Origin: Bacteroidales bacterium
Lineage (GTDB): Bacteria; Bacteroidota; Bacteroidia; Bacteroidales; Marinilabiliaceae
Reading direction: 5' to 3'
Assembly (NCBI GenBank): GCA_003249255.1
Contig: QKJP01000031.1
Coordinates: 179,614-243,613 of the forward strand
DNA length: 64,000 nucleotides
Shown here piece by piece: positions 8,377 through 16,568 of this stretch (the first letter of the stretch is position 1; every line of letters begins with the position of its first letter). The translations under genes and the position numbers were made by a program. Below the pieces are notes generated by a model. It was given only the letters and a program-made list of their open reading frames with translations, did not search any database and was not told the origin of the DNA.

Positions 8377-9837
8377 TTAAAACCTAGCCTGATACCTCAA
8401 TTCTACACCTTTAAAATCAAGCACTTCATAACATATACCGGCACTACAAGCCGGTCCACCGCGACGCTCACCTGCAAATATTTGAACAGAATTGTTAGAA
8501 TTTATTTTATGACTAATAGAAGCACCTAACCAGGCTTTATTAGATTGTGAAGTCACAAAAACATCATTGCTAAATTCACTAATTAAACTTAAATAAGTTT
8601 TGGATAATCTACGTATAGTCAAAATTGCGACCACATTATTTACCCGTTCACCAAAACGTTGAAACGTTTGATATTCACCTTCTAGTTTTGTACCATATTT
8701 CTTTGCAATACTCTGATCCAATTGAAATCCAGTTGAAATGCGATTTTCATCTCCCTTAAGGGGATCTTGTGCAAAATCAGAAAATAGTTTCAAATCGGTC
8801 TTTTGTCCGATTGAAGTAGAAAGCTCAAGAAAATATTCCCGGTAAGAAAACTTCTTTCCAAAATCATTATCCGCCATCGTATAATTAAAAGTTAAAACTG
8901 TCCATAAACCCAATTGATAAAAAGCCTCAGCTTGAAAACCCTTTTCATTATCAGGCAATAACACATGTGTACTGCGATTTAACACTTTATAAGAATGCTC
9001 TTTTATTAAAGCAGGAGGCTCATTGATACCTGATCCGATTACAAAATTCTTATAATCTTTATATTCTAAGCTCATTCCAAAATTACCTAATGAATAATTT
9101 AAACTCCCATAAATAGCTCTGGAATCATTGGAAGAATACTCTTGAATATCGCCACCAACATAAGCGGCATAGGCACTATAATAAGAAAGACCGTTTGTAA
9201 GTTTACCTGTTAAACTACCTAAAGCATAACTTGCTTCTGATACTGAATTGTACAATTGAAGTCCACTTAATCCTACCGCTTGTTTAGCGATTTTATATTG
9301 GAAGGAAAAAGCAACGATTTCATCTGAGCGTCTTAAATCACGGGCTTGAGTGGGTGGATACAAATTATTTAATGAATACCCCCACAAGGCTTTAACTGTT
9401 ACATTTTTTTTAGAATACCGAATAGCGGCTCCTTCAACATCTCGATAAAAATAATTTTTGCTTCTAAAACCTTGGTCTTCAAGCAGGGCACCAGGTATTT
9501 CATAGGAACGCAAGAGTATTCCTCGATCAAGAGTTTCATAAAAATTTCCCAGTTTTAAATCCCAACCTTTTTGAATATAATTAAGTCCTAACCAGGAGGG
9601 ATGAAAATAATTACGGTCTTCGTAAGGTGAATAATACATTTGTCCGCCTGCAGTAACTTTCAAATTCTTATAGGTATAATTCAGCATTAATTTATTGTAT
9701 ACACTTTGGAAATTATCTTCAGTTTGGGTTGGCAAAGCACCATATTGATACTCGGTTAAATTAGTTCCTGAAAATTGTGCCTTGGAATAATGTACAAGCA
9801 ATAGTAAAACAGCTAAAAGACTCAAACGCATATTCAT
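8377..9837 (-). CDS. Outer-membrane beta-barrel protein (DUF6029-like)
   Basis: 486 aa with signal peptide 1-20 (LLLLVHYSKAQ). The rest is a run of amphipathic strands with aromatic girdles (YKNLKVTAGGQMYYSPY, WDLKLGNFYETL, WTVLTFNYTMAD) and a terminal VELRYQARF ending in Phe, typical of barrels inserted by BamA. It resembles the Bacteroidota family I know as DUF6029, but that label is from memory. It follows two thioredoxin-fold genes with a 7-bp gap and is probably co-transcribed with them, which suggests an envelope redox or transport unit. Substrate unknown. Confidence 0.75.
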   Translation of the reverse strand: MNMRLSLLAVLLLLVHYSKAQFSGTNLTEYQYGALPTQTEDNFQSVYNKLMLNYTYKNLKVTAGGQMYYSPYEDRNYFHPSWLGLNYIQKGWDLKLGNFYETLDRGILLRSYEIPGALLEDQGFRSKNYFYRDVEGAAIRYSKKNVTVKALWGYSLNNLYPPTQARDLRRSDEIVAFSFQYKIAKQAVGLSGLQLYNSVSEASYALGSLTGKLTNGLSYYSAYAAYVGGDIQEYSSNDSRAIYGSLNYSLGNFGMSLEYKDYKNFVIGSGINEPPALIKEHSYKVLNRSTHVLLPDNEKGFQAEAFYQLGLWTVLTFNYTMADNDFGKKFSYREYFLELSTSIGQKTDLKLFSDFAQDPLKGDENRISTGFQLDQSIAKKYGTKLEGEYQTFQRFGERVNNVVAILTIRRLSKTYLSLISEFSNDVFVTSQSNKAWLGASISHKINSNNSVQIFAGERRGGPACSAGICYEVLDFKGVELRYQARF

Positions 9838-9844
9838 AAACCGA

Positions 9845-10324
9845 TTATTTCGTTAATAAGATTTCTATTTCTTCTTGAATTTTAAACTCATCTCCTTTGG
9901 CAAATCCTTCATGGCGGTAGACTACTTTTTTCTCGTTGTCTATAATAAGCAAAGTTGGTAAAGAAGTGACCTCCAAATCTTTCATTAAATCATTATTAAC
10001 ATCCAAGAGTATAGAATAACTAATACCAAGGGCATTAACCAAAGGAGCAACTTTTGAAACACTCCGGGGACCATCGCAATTAATTCCAATGATATTAACA
10101 CCGGAGTTTTTATTCTTCAGATACATCTCTTCCATAACAGGCATTGCTTTTAAACAAGGTTTACACCATGAAGCCCAAAAATCGATAATCGTTAAATGTT
10201 CTCCTTTAAGTTGTGAAAAAGTATAGGTTTCGTTCTGAGTATCGGTAAGAGAAAAATCACGAATAGTTTGTGCAGGAGCCATCATAGCTCCCAACACAAA
10301 AATAGATATCATTATTAGTTTCAT
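9845..10324 (-). CDS. TlpA-like periplasmic thiol-disulfide oxidoreductase
   Basis: 159 aa from the ATG at 10324 (chosen because the signal peptide MKLIMISIFVLGAMMAPAQ starts there; the longer frame from 10357 would overlap the upstream gene). The thioredoxin fold carries the active site FWASWCKPC (Cys54, Cys57) and the cis-Pro segment TSLPTLLII. TlpA/ResA-type proteins reduce disulfides in the periplasm, often for cytochrome c maturation or client reduction. It lies between a thioredoxin-fold lipoprotein gene (10 bp) and the barrel gene (7 bp). Specific partner unknown. Confidence 0.88.
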   Translation of the reverse strand: MKLIMISIFVLGAMMAPAQTIRDFSLTDTQNETYTFSQLKGEHLTIIDFWASWCKPCLKAMPVMEEMYLKNKNSGVNIIGINCDGPRSVSKVAPLVNALGISYSILLDVNNDLMKDLEVTSLPTLLIIDNEKKVVYRHEGFAKGDEFKIQEEIEILLTK

Positions 10325-10334
10325 ATCGCAGTTC

Positions 10335-10898
10335 TTATTTTGTAAGATATTCGTCAATAATTGCCTTAGCTGAACTCATATCTTTTCCGGCACCTTGCTT
10401 ACCTAAAAACCTGATGTAACCCCCTTTATCAATCACAACAAGACGATCATAAGTTGTATTATATTCTTTGGACACACCACCTCCATTTAGCAATAAAGGA
10501 AAACTAACATTAGTACTGCTCTTAAAACTTTGTACTAAAGCTTCATTTCCATTCCACACATCCAAGCCAAGGAACATGATGTCACTTTTATCAGTATACA
10601 TCTCCACCAATTGACTTTGCAACGTAAGGCCTGCTGACTTACAAGAAGGACATGTGTTTCCAAAAAAGAACAGAACGACTACTTTACCATCGAAATCAGA
10701 CAAACTTACATCTGAACCTTCCAAGGATTTTAAGGTAAACCCGGGAGCCATCGTTCCGCCCTCAGCGTTCATATTTGTATTCATAACCTCATCGGCAGGA
10801 TCATCGTCTTTAGAACAAGAACTTAAGCCCCAAAGTCCAAGGGCCAACACTGAAACTATCCACAGTAAAGATTTGATTTTTAACATTTTCTTTTTCAT
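10335..10898 (-). CDS. Thioredoxin-fold lipoprotein (AhpC/TSA or TlpA-like)
   Basis: 187 aa. Signal peptide with lipobox LSSC (Cys28) followed by SKDDD; acidic residues just after the lipid Cys are the signal for surface exposure of lipoproteins in many Bacteroidota. The domain from about 48 (APGFTLKSLEGSDVSLSDFDGK) is peroxiredoxin/TlpA-like, with redox site NTCPSC (Cys83, Cys86). First gene of a three-gene minus-strand unit with the TlpA and barrel genes. A two-step envelope electron relay is plausible but inferred. Confidence 0.85.
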   Translation of the reverse strand: MKKKMLKIKSLLWIVSVLALGLWGLSSCSKDDDPADEVMNTNMNAEGGTMAPGFTLKSLEGSDVSLSDFDGKVVVLFFFGNTCPSCKSAGLTLQSQLVEMYTDKSDIMFLGLDVWNGNEALVQSFKSSTNVSFPLLLNGGGVSKEYNTTYDRLVVIDKGGYIRFLGKQGAGKDMSSAKAIIDEYLTK

Positions 10899-11002
10899 AA
10901 TTATTTAATTAAAAGTTAATAACTACAGCATTAGTCATGACTAAATACAAATCCTTACAAAGATTTTAAGATTTTTTTTTCTTTTTATAAAAAAACTTAA
11001 AC

Positions 11003-11033
11003 TTGAAGCCCCTCTTAATTAATTGTACATTTG
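11003..11033 (+). promoter_or_regulatory. Bacteroidota-type promoter for hflKC
   Basis: TTG at 11003-11005 and TACATTTG at 11026-11033 (TAnnTTTG consensus) are separated by 20 bp, the spacing expected for the -33/-7 promoter of the primary sigma factor. Start of transcription would be near 11040, giving a leader of about 18 nt. Confidence 0.7.
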
Positions 11034-11057
11034 TGTGAAACCAAAATATTTTAATAA

Positions 11058-12041
11058 ATGACTTCACAACAATCAATGAAAACTTTTTTCGAAAAGCTTC
11101 TCAAAAACATCCGGATAGTTGTAATACTAGTCCTGGCAGTTTTTTTAATTGCCGGTTCAGTTTTCACTATTGATCCGGAAGAAGTAGGTGTTATTGTTCG
11201 TTTTGGCCAATACATCAAAACAGTAGATCCGGGATTAAATTTCAAAATTCCTTTCGCCGAAACCGTTTACAAAGTTCCGGTAGAAAAACAACAAAAATTG
11301 GAATTCGGTTTTAGAACAACCGATGCAAATGTACGATCTGAATACTCCAGATCAGGAACTTCTGACGAATCTCTTATGCTAACAGGAGACCTGAATCTGG
11401 CAGATGTTGAATGGGTCGTTCAGTTTAGAATTGACAACCCATATAACTATTTGTTTAAAGTCCGAAATCCGGAGGTAACATTAAGAGATATTTCCGAATC
11501 GGCCATGAGAGAAATAGTTGGAGACAGAACCGTTAACGAAGTTTTAACGGTTGGAAAAGCAGAAATCACCAATAAATCTCACGAACTGATTCAAAAAATT
11601 TGTGACGAATATTCACTGGGAGTAAAAATTGATCAGATTGTACTTCAGGATGTCAATCCTCCAGAACCTGTAAAAGAAGCCTTTAACGCAGTTAATGAAG
11701 CGCAACAAACAAAAGCTACTCTGATAAATCAAGCCAAAGCCGAATACAATAAAGTCATTCCCAAAGCATCGGGACAAGCCTTAGAAACTATTCAGATGGC
11801 AGAAGGTTATGCCACACAAAGGGTAAATAATGCCAAAGGTGATGTGGCTCGTTTTGTGGAATTATATAAAGAATTCATAAAAGCTCCGGAAGTAACTAAA
11901 CAACGTATTTATCTGGAAACAATGGAAGAAATCATTCCAAAAATAGGCCAGAAAATAATTACAGATGAAAAAGGTGCAAGTGTTTTACCTTTACTACAAA
12001 TGCAATTGAAACAATCAAAAACAACTAACAATGGCCAATAA
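11058..12041 (+). CDS. hflK: HflK-like SPFH-domain membrane protein
   Basis: 327 aa. One membrane helix at about 20-38, then an SPFH/prohibitin domain starting VFTIDPEEVGVIVRFGQYIKTVDPGLNFKIPF, and a long coiled-coil (EAQQTKATLINQAKAEYNKVIPKASG). HflK and HflC form a cage around FtsH in the inner membrane and limit its proteolysis of membrane substrates. The C-terminal 11 bp overlap the hflC gene, a conserved arrangement. The Gly/Pro-rich N-terminal tail of proteobacterial HflK is missing, as usual in Bacteroidota. ftsH is not in the window. Confidence 0.92.
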   Translation: MTSQQSMKTFFEKLLKNIRIVVILVLAVFLIAGSVFTIDPEEVGVIVRFGQYIKTVDPGLNFKIPFAETVYKVPVEKQQKLEFGFRTTDANVRSEYSRSGTSDESLMLTGDLNLADVEWVVQFRIDNPYNYLFKVRNPEVTLRDISESAMREIVGDRTVNEVLTVGKAEITNKSHELIQKICDEYSLGVKIDQIVLQDVNPPEPVKEAFNAVNEAQQTKATLINQAKAEYNKVIPKASGQALETIQMAEGYATQRVNNAKGDVARFVELYKEFIKAPEVTKQRIYLETMEEIIPKIGQKIITDEKGASVLPLLQMQLKQSKTTNNGQ

Positions 12042-12975
12042 GAAAATAAGCATCACGATCGTTTCCATACTGGCACTTATCTTTATACTTGAAGCTGGCA
12101 CTTATGTGGTAAATGAAGCTGAACAAGTAGTCGTTACCCAATTTGGAAAACCGGTTGGAGAAGCCATTACTTCTCCCGGATTAAAATTTAAAATTCCTTT
12201 TATCCAGAAAACACACTTCTTCGACAAGCGTTATCTGGAGTGGGATGGAGACCCGAACCAAATTAACACAAAAGACAAAAAGTACATCTTCGTTGATACT
12301 TATGCCAGATGGCAAATAACAGATCCTCTGCAATTTTATAAAAGGATGACCAACGAAAGAGGAGCACAAACAAGATTAGATGATATTCTTGATGGAGAAA
12401 CACGTAATTTTATTGCTAAACACAATATCGAAGAAACAGTTAGATCCAGTAACCGTATTCCATTTGCATCAGAAATTGGAGGGGAACAGATCAAAGACAG
12501 TTTAGTAAACATTACCGTTGGTAGAGAGCAAATACAAGAAATGATTCAGAACTCGGCCAATGAATTAGCAAAAGATCTGGGCATCATCATCTTAGACTTC
12601 CGCTTTAAACGCATCAACTACATTCAGGATGTCCAAAACAGAGTTTACGAGCGCATGAAAAGTGAACGTTACCGTATTGCTGACAAATTTAAATCAGAAG
12701 GTCAGGGAGAAGCATCAAAAATAAACGGTGAAAAAGAACGTGAGCTTAGAAGCATTGTATCTGAAGCTTATAAAAAAGCCGAAGAGATTAAGGGTAAAGC
12801 AGATGGTGAGGCAGCCGGTATTTATGCCAAAGCTTATAATCAAACTCCTAAAGCCCGTGAATTATATGCTTTTTTAAAATCAATGGATACTTACAAAAAA
12901 ACCTTTGACGAAAACACTAATATCATTTTATCTACTGATAGCGAATTTTATAAATATTTAAATTCAAGTAAATAA
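12031..12975 (+). CDS. hflC: HflC-like SPFH-domain membrane protein
   Basis: 314 aa. Membrane anchor at about 5-23, SPFH domain (VVNEAEQVVVTQFGKPVGEAITSPGLKFKIPF), the YLEWDGDPNQINTKDKKYI segment typical of HflC, and a helical C-terminus (EKERELRSIVSEAYKKAEEI). Partner of HflK in the FtsH-regulating complex. Translationally coupled to hflK by an 11-bp overlap, and followed by a strong terminator. Confidence 0.93.
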   Translation: MANKKISITIVSILALIFILEAGTYVVNEAEQVVVTQFGKPVGEAITSPGLKFKIPFIQKTHFFDKRYLEWDGDPNQINTKDKKYIFVDTYARWQITDPLQFYKRMTNERGAQTRLDDILDGETRNFIAKHNIEETVRSSNRIPFASEIGGEQIKDSLVNITVGREQIQEMIQNSANELAKDLGIIILDFRFKRINYIQDVQNRVYERMKSERYRIADKFKSEGQGEASKINGEKERELRSIVSEAYKKAEEIKGKADGEAAGIYAKAYNQTPKARELYAFLKSMDTYKKTFDENTNIILSTDSEFYKYLNSSK

Positions 12976-12988
12976 AATACATCAAAGC

Positions 12989-13018
12989 GCCTCTATTCTA
13001 TGCAGTAGAGGCATTTTT
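12989..13018 (+). terminator. Terminator of hflKC
   Basis: Stem GCCTCTA (12989-12995) with TAGAGGC (13006-13012), followed by ATTTTTA, 13 bp after the hflC stop. Confidence 0.85.
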
Positions 13019-13041
13019 ATTATGACATCCACTTATTGAAA

Positions 13042-13071
13042 ACAAAAAAGGTTAGACATTTGCCTAACCTT
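13042..13071 (-). terminator. Terminator of the tRNA-Gly/tRNA-Thr transcript
   Basis: On the minus strand AAGGTTAG pairs with CTAACCTT (plus 13064-13071 and 13048-13055) and is followed by a T run. It lies just after the 3' end of tRNA-Thr. Confidence 0.85.
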
Positions 13072-13077
13072 ACTTTG

Positions 13078-13149
13078 AGCCAACGATGAGATTTGAACTC
13101 ACGACCTCTTCCTTACCAAGGAAACGCTCTACCCCTGAGCTACGTCGGC
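13078..13149 (-). tRNA. tRNA-Thr (anticodon GGT)
   Basis: 72 nt, complete cloverleaf: acceptor GCCGACG paired with CGTTGGC, D-stem GCTC/GAGC, anticodon stem TTTCC/GGAAG around loop TTGGTAA, T-loop TTCAAAT. CCA is not encoded. It is 8 bp downstream of tRNA-Gly on the same strand, and the two are probably one transcript. Confidence 0.95.
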
Positions 13150-13157
13150 AAACTTGG

Positions 13158-13230
13158 AGCGAAAGACGGGGCTCAAACCCGCGACCCTCAGCTTGGAAGG
13201 CTGACGCTCTATCAACTGAGCTACTTTCGC
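13158..13230 (-). tRNA. tRNA-Gly (anticodon TCC)
   Basis: 73 nt: acceptor GCGAAAG/CTTTCGC, anticodon stem TCAGC/GCTGA around loop CTTCCAA, T-arm GCGGG/CCCGT with loop TTTGAGC. CCA is not encoded. First gene of the tRNA-Gly/tRNA-Thr pair. Confidence 0.95.
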
Positions 13231-13281
13231 AAAATACCCATCACTTTCGTGAGGAGAATACTGTTTTTCATAACAGCGCGA

Positions 13282-13289
13282 CAAAAGTA
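13282..13289 (-). promoter_or_regulatory. -7 box for the tRNA-Gly/tRNA-Thr pair
   Basis: TACTTTTG on the minus strand fits TAnnTTTG. A TTTTG lies 22 bp further upstream, slightly long for the usual spacing. Confidence 0.5.
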
Positions 13290-13430
13290 TAATTATTTTT
13301 CATTTTTCTCTCAAAAGACGTCGATTTTTTTTCAAAAATTTTCTTCTTTCAATTTTATCCACAAGCTCTTTTTTTAAGAAGGTTTAAAATAAATTAATAT
13401 CCTCTCGTTCTATTTTATTCTTACAATCAC

Positions 13431-13438
13431 TATTTTTG
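13431..13438 (+). promoter_or_regulatory. Possible -7 box of serB
   Basis: TATTTTTG fits TAnnTTTG, 52 bp before the serB ATG. No good -33 TTTG at the expected distance. Confidence 0.4.
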
Positions 13439-13490
13439 TGCTCCCAAATACCAAAAGGTATTACGTTTAATTTTTTAAAGAGATTGACCA

Positions 13491-14711
13491 ATGAATCACG
13501 CAAGAGAAATAATACTGTTAAATGTTTTTGGAGGAGATAAACCGGGTGTTACAGCCTCGCTTACAGGTATATTAGGGCAGTACGATGCAAATATTTTAGA
13601 CATTGGTCAGGCGGTGATACACGATGATTTAGGATTAGGGATTTTATTTGAAGTTCCTGAAAAAGAAGAAGCTTCACCGGTACTAAAAGACCTTCTTTTT
13701 AAATCCTATGAATTAGGGATCAACATCAAGTTTACACCGATTACCGAAGAAAGGTATAATGAATGGGTTAGTCACCAAGGTAAAAAAAGATTCATTATCA
13801 CTCTGTTATCAAGCAAGTTAAAAGCAGAGCAAATATCTCATGTTACAAAAATAATATCAGAACAAGGTCTTAACATTGATAACATTACTCGCTTGAGTGG
13901 CCGTGTTGCCTTAGATCAAACAAACAATACAGATAAAGCTGTAATTGAGTTTTCAGTAAGAGGTGTACCGAAAAGCACTGAAAAAATGAAACAAGATTTC
14001 ATTGAAATTTCTAAAGAACAAGAAATTGACATTGCTTTTCAAGCTGATAACATTTTCAGAAGAAATCGTCGCTTGGTATGTTTTGATATGGATTCTACTC
14101 TAATTCAAACTGAGGTTATTGATGAATTAGCAGAGAAAGCAGGCATTGGTGAAAAAGTAAAAGCCATTACTGAAGCTGCCATGAGGGGTGAAATTGACTT
14201 TAGCGAAAGTTTCATTCAACGCGTATCTCTTCTTAAAGGTTTAGACGAATCGGTAATGAAAGACATTGCGGAAAATTTACCTATTACCGAAGGTGCTGAA
14301 CGCTTGTTCAAAACCCTCAAAAAATATGGTTACCGCACTGCCATTCTTTCAGGTGGGTTCAATTACTTTGGAAATTACCTGAAAAACAAACTTGGTATTG
14401 ATTATGTATTTGCCAACGAACTGGAAATTGAAAATGGCAAATTAACCGGTAAACATCGGGGTGACATTGTTGATGGAGCTAAAAAAGCAGAACTTTTAAA
14501 ACTTTTAGCTTTTAAAGAGGATATTCACTTAGAACAAGTAATTGCAGTTGGTGACGGTTCTAATGATTTACCCATGTTACACACGGCAGGATTAGGAATT
14601 GCCTTTCATGCAAAACCGAAAGTTCAGGAATCCGCAAAACACCATATTTCTTCTTCTGGTCTGGATGCCATTTTATACTTACTTGGTTTCCGCGATAGAG
14701 AAATGGATTAA
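13491..14711 (+). CDS. serB: Phosphoserine phosphatase with N-terminal ACT domains
   Basis: 406 aa. The first about 180 residues hold two ACT-like regions (LLNVFGGDKPGVTASLTGILGQY and RFIITLLSSKLKAEQISHV), likely for serine feedback. The HAD phosphatase follows, with motif I FDMDSTLIQTE (Asp199 nucleophile, Asp201), motif II LSGGFN and motif III VAVGDGSNDLPML-type (here IAVGDGSNDLPML). It dephosphorylates O-phospho-L-serine to serine in the cytoplasm. Length and domain order match the ACT-SerB form found in Bacteroidota. Monocistronic with a clear terminator. Confidence 0.95.
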   Translation: MNHAREIILLNVFGGDKPGVTASLTGILGQYDANILDIGQAVIHDDLGLGILFEVPEKEEASPVLKDLLFKSYELGINIKFTPITEERYNEWVSHQGKKRFIITLLSSKLKAEQISHVTKIISEQGLNIDNITRLSGRVALDQTNNTDKAVIEFSVRGVPKSTEKMKQDFIEISKEQEIDIAFQADNIFRRNRRLVCFDMDSTLIQTEVIDELAEKAGIGEKVKAITEAAMRGEIDFSESFIQRVSLLKGLDESVMKDIAENLPITEGAERLFKTLKKYGYRTAILSGGFNYFGNYLKNKLGIDYVFANELEIENGKLTGKHRGDIVDGAKKAELLKLLAFKEDIHLEQVIAVGDGSNDLPMLHTAGLGIAFHAKPKVQESAKHHISSSGLDAILYLLGFRDREMD

Positions 14712-14743
14712 TAAGTTTACAATTAACTGTTTATACCCCAGCG

Positions 14744-14769
14744 GCCCTCGTATTTTGAGGGCTTTTTTT
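14744..14769 (+). terminator. Terminator of serB
   Basis: GCCCTC (14744-14749) pairs with GAGGGC (14757-14762), followed by seven T residues. Confidence 0.88.
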
Positions 14770-14829
14770 ATACCCTTTTAACAGGATTTAATTCCCTCAA
14801 TTATAAACCCTGTTTAAGAAACAAATTGC

Positions 14830-14837
14830 TATTTTTG
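14830..14837 (+). promoter_or_regulatory. Possible -7 box of tcdA-rluF
   Basis: TATTTTTG (TAnnTTTG) lies 28 bp before the tcdA ATG. The upstream TGTTT near 14811 is only a partial -33 match. Confidence 0.45.
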
Positions 14838-14865
14838 CGCCACAAATGAATTTAAGACGGCGAGA

Positions 14866-15648
14866 ATGGAAGGGATATATCTAAGATCCGAATTATTATT
14901 GGGAGAACAGGCTGTTCAAAAGCTACATGAAACTAAAGTGATCATTTTTGGACTGGGAGGCGTAGGAAGTTGGTGTGTTGAAAGCTTTGTCAGAACAGGG
15001 ATAACAAACATCACGTTGGTAGATTGTGATAAAGTATGCATTACCAACATTAACCGTCAGCTCATGGCCACCACTAAAACCATTGGCCAAGAAAAAGCCA
15101 TTGCTCTTAAAAATAGGCTATTAGACATTAATCCCAATGCCAACATCACAGCCTGCCATAAAGTATACTCTTTGCAAAACTGGCAAGAGTTTGATTTAAC
15201 TCAATACGATGTTATTATTGATGCCATTGATAGCCCTTACAGCAAAGCCAAACTAATATTAGAAGCTAGTAATACCGATGCGATCTTTATCTCATCAATG
15301 GGAGCAGCCTTAAAAATAGATCCAACCAAAGTTCAAACAGGCAGTTTTTGGGAAGTTAAAGGCTGTCCTATGGCAAGACGCATTCGCAAACTAGTTCGCA
15401 AAATGGGCAAGCCAGCTCGAACATTCCCTGTAGTATATAGTGAAGAGGTACTTGAAAACAAAGGCTCCAATACGGCATGCACTTCGGCACACTGCACTTG
15501 CTCAGACCATAATTCTGACAAGAAAAAAGAAGACCTAATAAGCAAAAAAATTATCAATGGCTCTTTAGCCCATGTTACAGGTATTTTTGGTTTAACCATT
15601 GCCGGATTAGCCATTCAGGAAATCTGCTCAAGAATAAACGAAGAGTAA
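14866..15648 (+). CDS. tcdA: tRNA threonylcarbamoyladenosine dehydratase
   Basis: 260 aa E1/ThiF-like ATP-binding protein. GLGGVGSW at about 28-35 is the nucleotide loop, and the family landmarks TLVDCDKVCITNINRQL (Arg finger) and VIDAIDSPYSKAKL follow. TcdA cyclises t6A37 of ANN-decoding tRNAs to ct6A using ATP. A Cys-rich stretch near 205-216 (ACTSAHCTCSDH) is followed by the usual TFGLTIAG-like end (IFGLTIAG). Start at ATG 14866 puts the RSELLLGEQAV motif at the N-terminus as in the family. 19 bp upstream of rluF, likely co-transcribed. Confidence 0.92.
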   Translation: MEGIYLRSELLLGEQAVQKLHETKVIIFGLGGVGSWCVESFVRTGITNITLVDCDKVCITNINRQLMATTKTIGQEKAIALKNRLLDINPNANITACHKVYSLQNWQEFDLTQYDVIIDAIDSPYSKAKLILEASNTDAIFISSMGAALKIDPTKVQTGSFWEVKGCPMARRIRKLVRKMGKPARTFPVVYSEEVLENKGSNTACTSAHCTCSDHNSDKKKEDLISKKIINGSLAHVTGIFGLTIAGLAIQEICSRINEE

Positions 15649-15667
15649 AGAATAAATTTTTGATCAG

Positions 15668-16477
15668 ATGAATGAAGAACAATCAGTAAGAATAAATAAA
15701 TACTTAAGCGAATTAGGTTATTGCTCAAGACGGGCAGCGGATAAGCTCATTGATGAACAGCGCATTACCATAAATGACAAAGTTCCTGAAATGGGAACAA
15801 AAGTTCAACCCGGTGATATTGTTAAAGTGGATGGAAAAATCATCCTTGAGCAAAGTAAAAAACCGGTATATATCGCATTTAATAAGCCGGTGGGCATTGT
15901 ATGCACAACTGATACCCAAAGAGAAAAAAACAACATTATAGATTTCATCAATTACCCAACCCGAATTTTCCCTATTGGAAGACTGGATAAACCGAGTGAA
16001 GGATTAATTTTATTAACTGACCACGGAGATATTGTTAATAAAATACTACGAGCTCGTAATAATCATGAAAAAGAATATTTGGTAACTGTCAACAAACCCA
16101 TTACTCAAGATTTCATTAACAAAATGAGTAATGGAGTTCCCATTTTAGATACAATTACACGAAAATGTGTAGTCGAAAAAATTAGTCGTTTTGAGTTTAA
16201 AATTATCTTAACCCAAGGTCTAAATCGTCAAATTCGTCGTATGTGTGAATACTTAAATTATGAGGTCACAAGGCTAAAACGCATTCGAATTATGAATATC
16301 AAATTGGATGTACCTGTAGGAAAATGGCGAGATCTCACTAAAAAAGAGCTCCAAGAACTCGACACTTTACTCACTGATTCTCACAAGACAACCACTGACA
16401 AAACATCAAAAGAACCAAAAACGCCATCTAAAAAGAAAAGCACTCGAAAATTGACAAGCAAAAGAAAAAACGACTAA
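15668..16477 (+). CDS. rluF: 23S rRNA pseudouridine synthase, RluF/RluB type
   Basis: 269 aa. S4 RNA-binding domain at about 6-65 (RINKYLSELGYCSRRAADKLIDE), then the RsuA-family catalytic domain with FPIGRLDKPSEGLILLT (catalytic Asp in GRLD) and LTQGLNRQIRRMCEYL. The KPVGIVCTTD segment and YEVTRLKRIRI end match RluF more than RluB. The last 35 residues are a Lys/Thr-rich basic tail common in Bacteroidota versions. Modifies uridine in 23S rRNA. Second gene after tcdA. Confidence 0.88.
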   Translation: MNEEQSVRINKYLSELGYCSRRAADKLIDEQRITINDKVPEMGTKVQPGDIVKVDGKIILEQSKKPVYIAFNKPVGIVCTTDTQREKNNIIDFINYPTRIFPIGRLDKPSEGLILLTDHGDIVNKILRARNNHEKEYLVTVNKPITQDFINKMSNGVPILDTITRKCVVEKISRFEFKIILTQGLNRQIRRMCEYLNYEVTRLKRIRIMNIKLDVPVGKWRDLTKKELQELDTLLTDSHKTTTDKTSKEPKTPSKKKSTRKLTSKRKND

Positions 16478-16568
16478 AAGATTCACTTATTCTACAATCT
16501 AACCTAAGAACTCTAAGTCATTAACAAGAGAAAAATATTAACTTCGTGATTCAGAAAAGATAAAAGGT

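Noticed and set aside
13086..13377. Open frames over the tRNA-Gly/tRNA-Thr genes
   Set aside because: They are translations of tRNA sequence.
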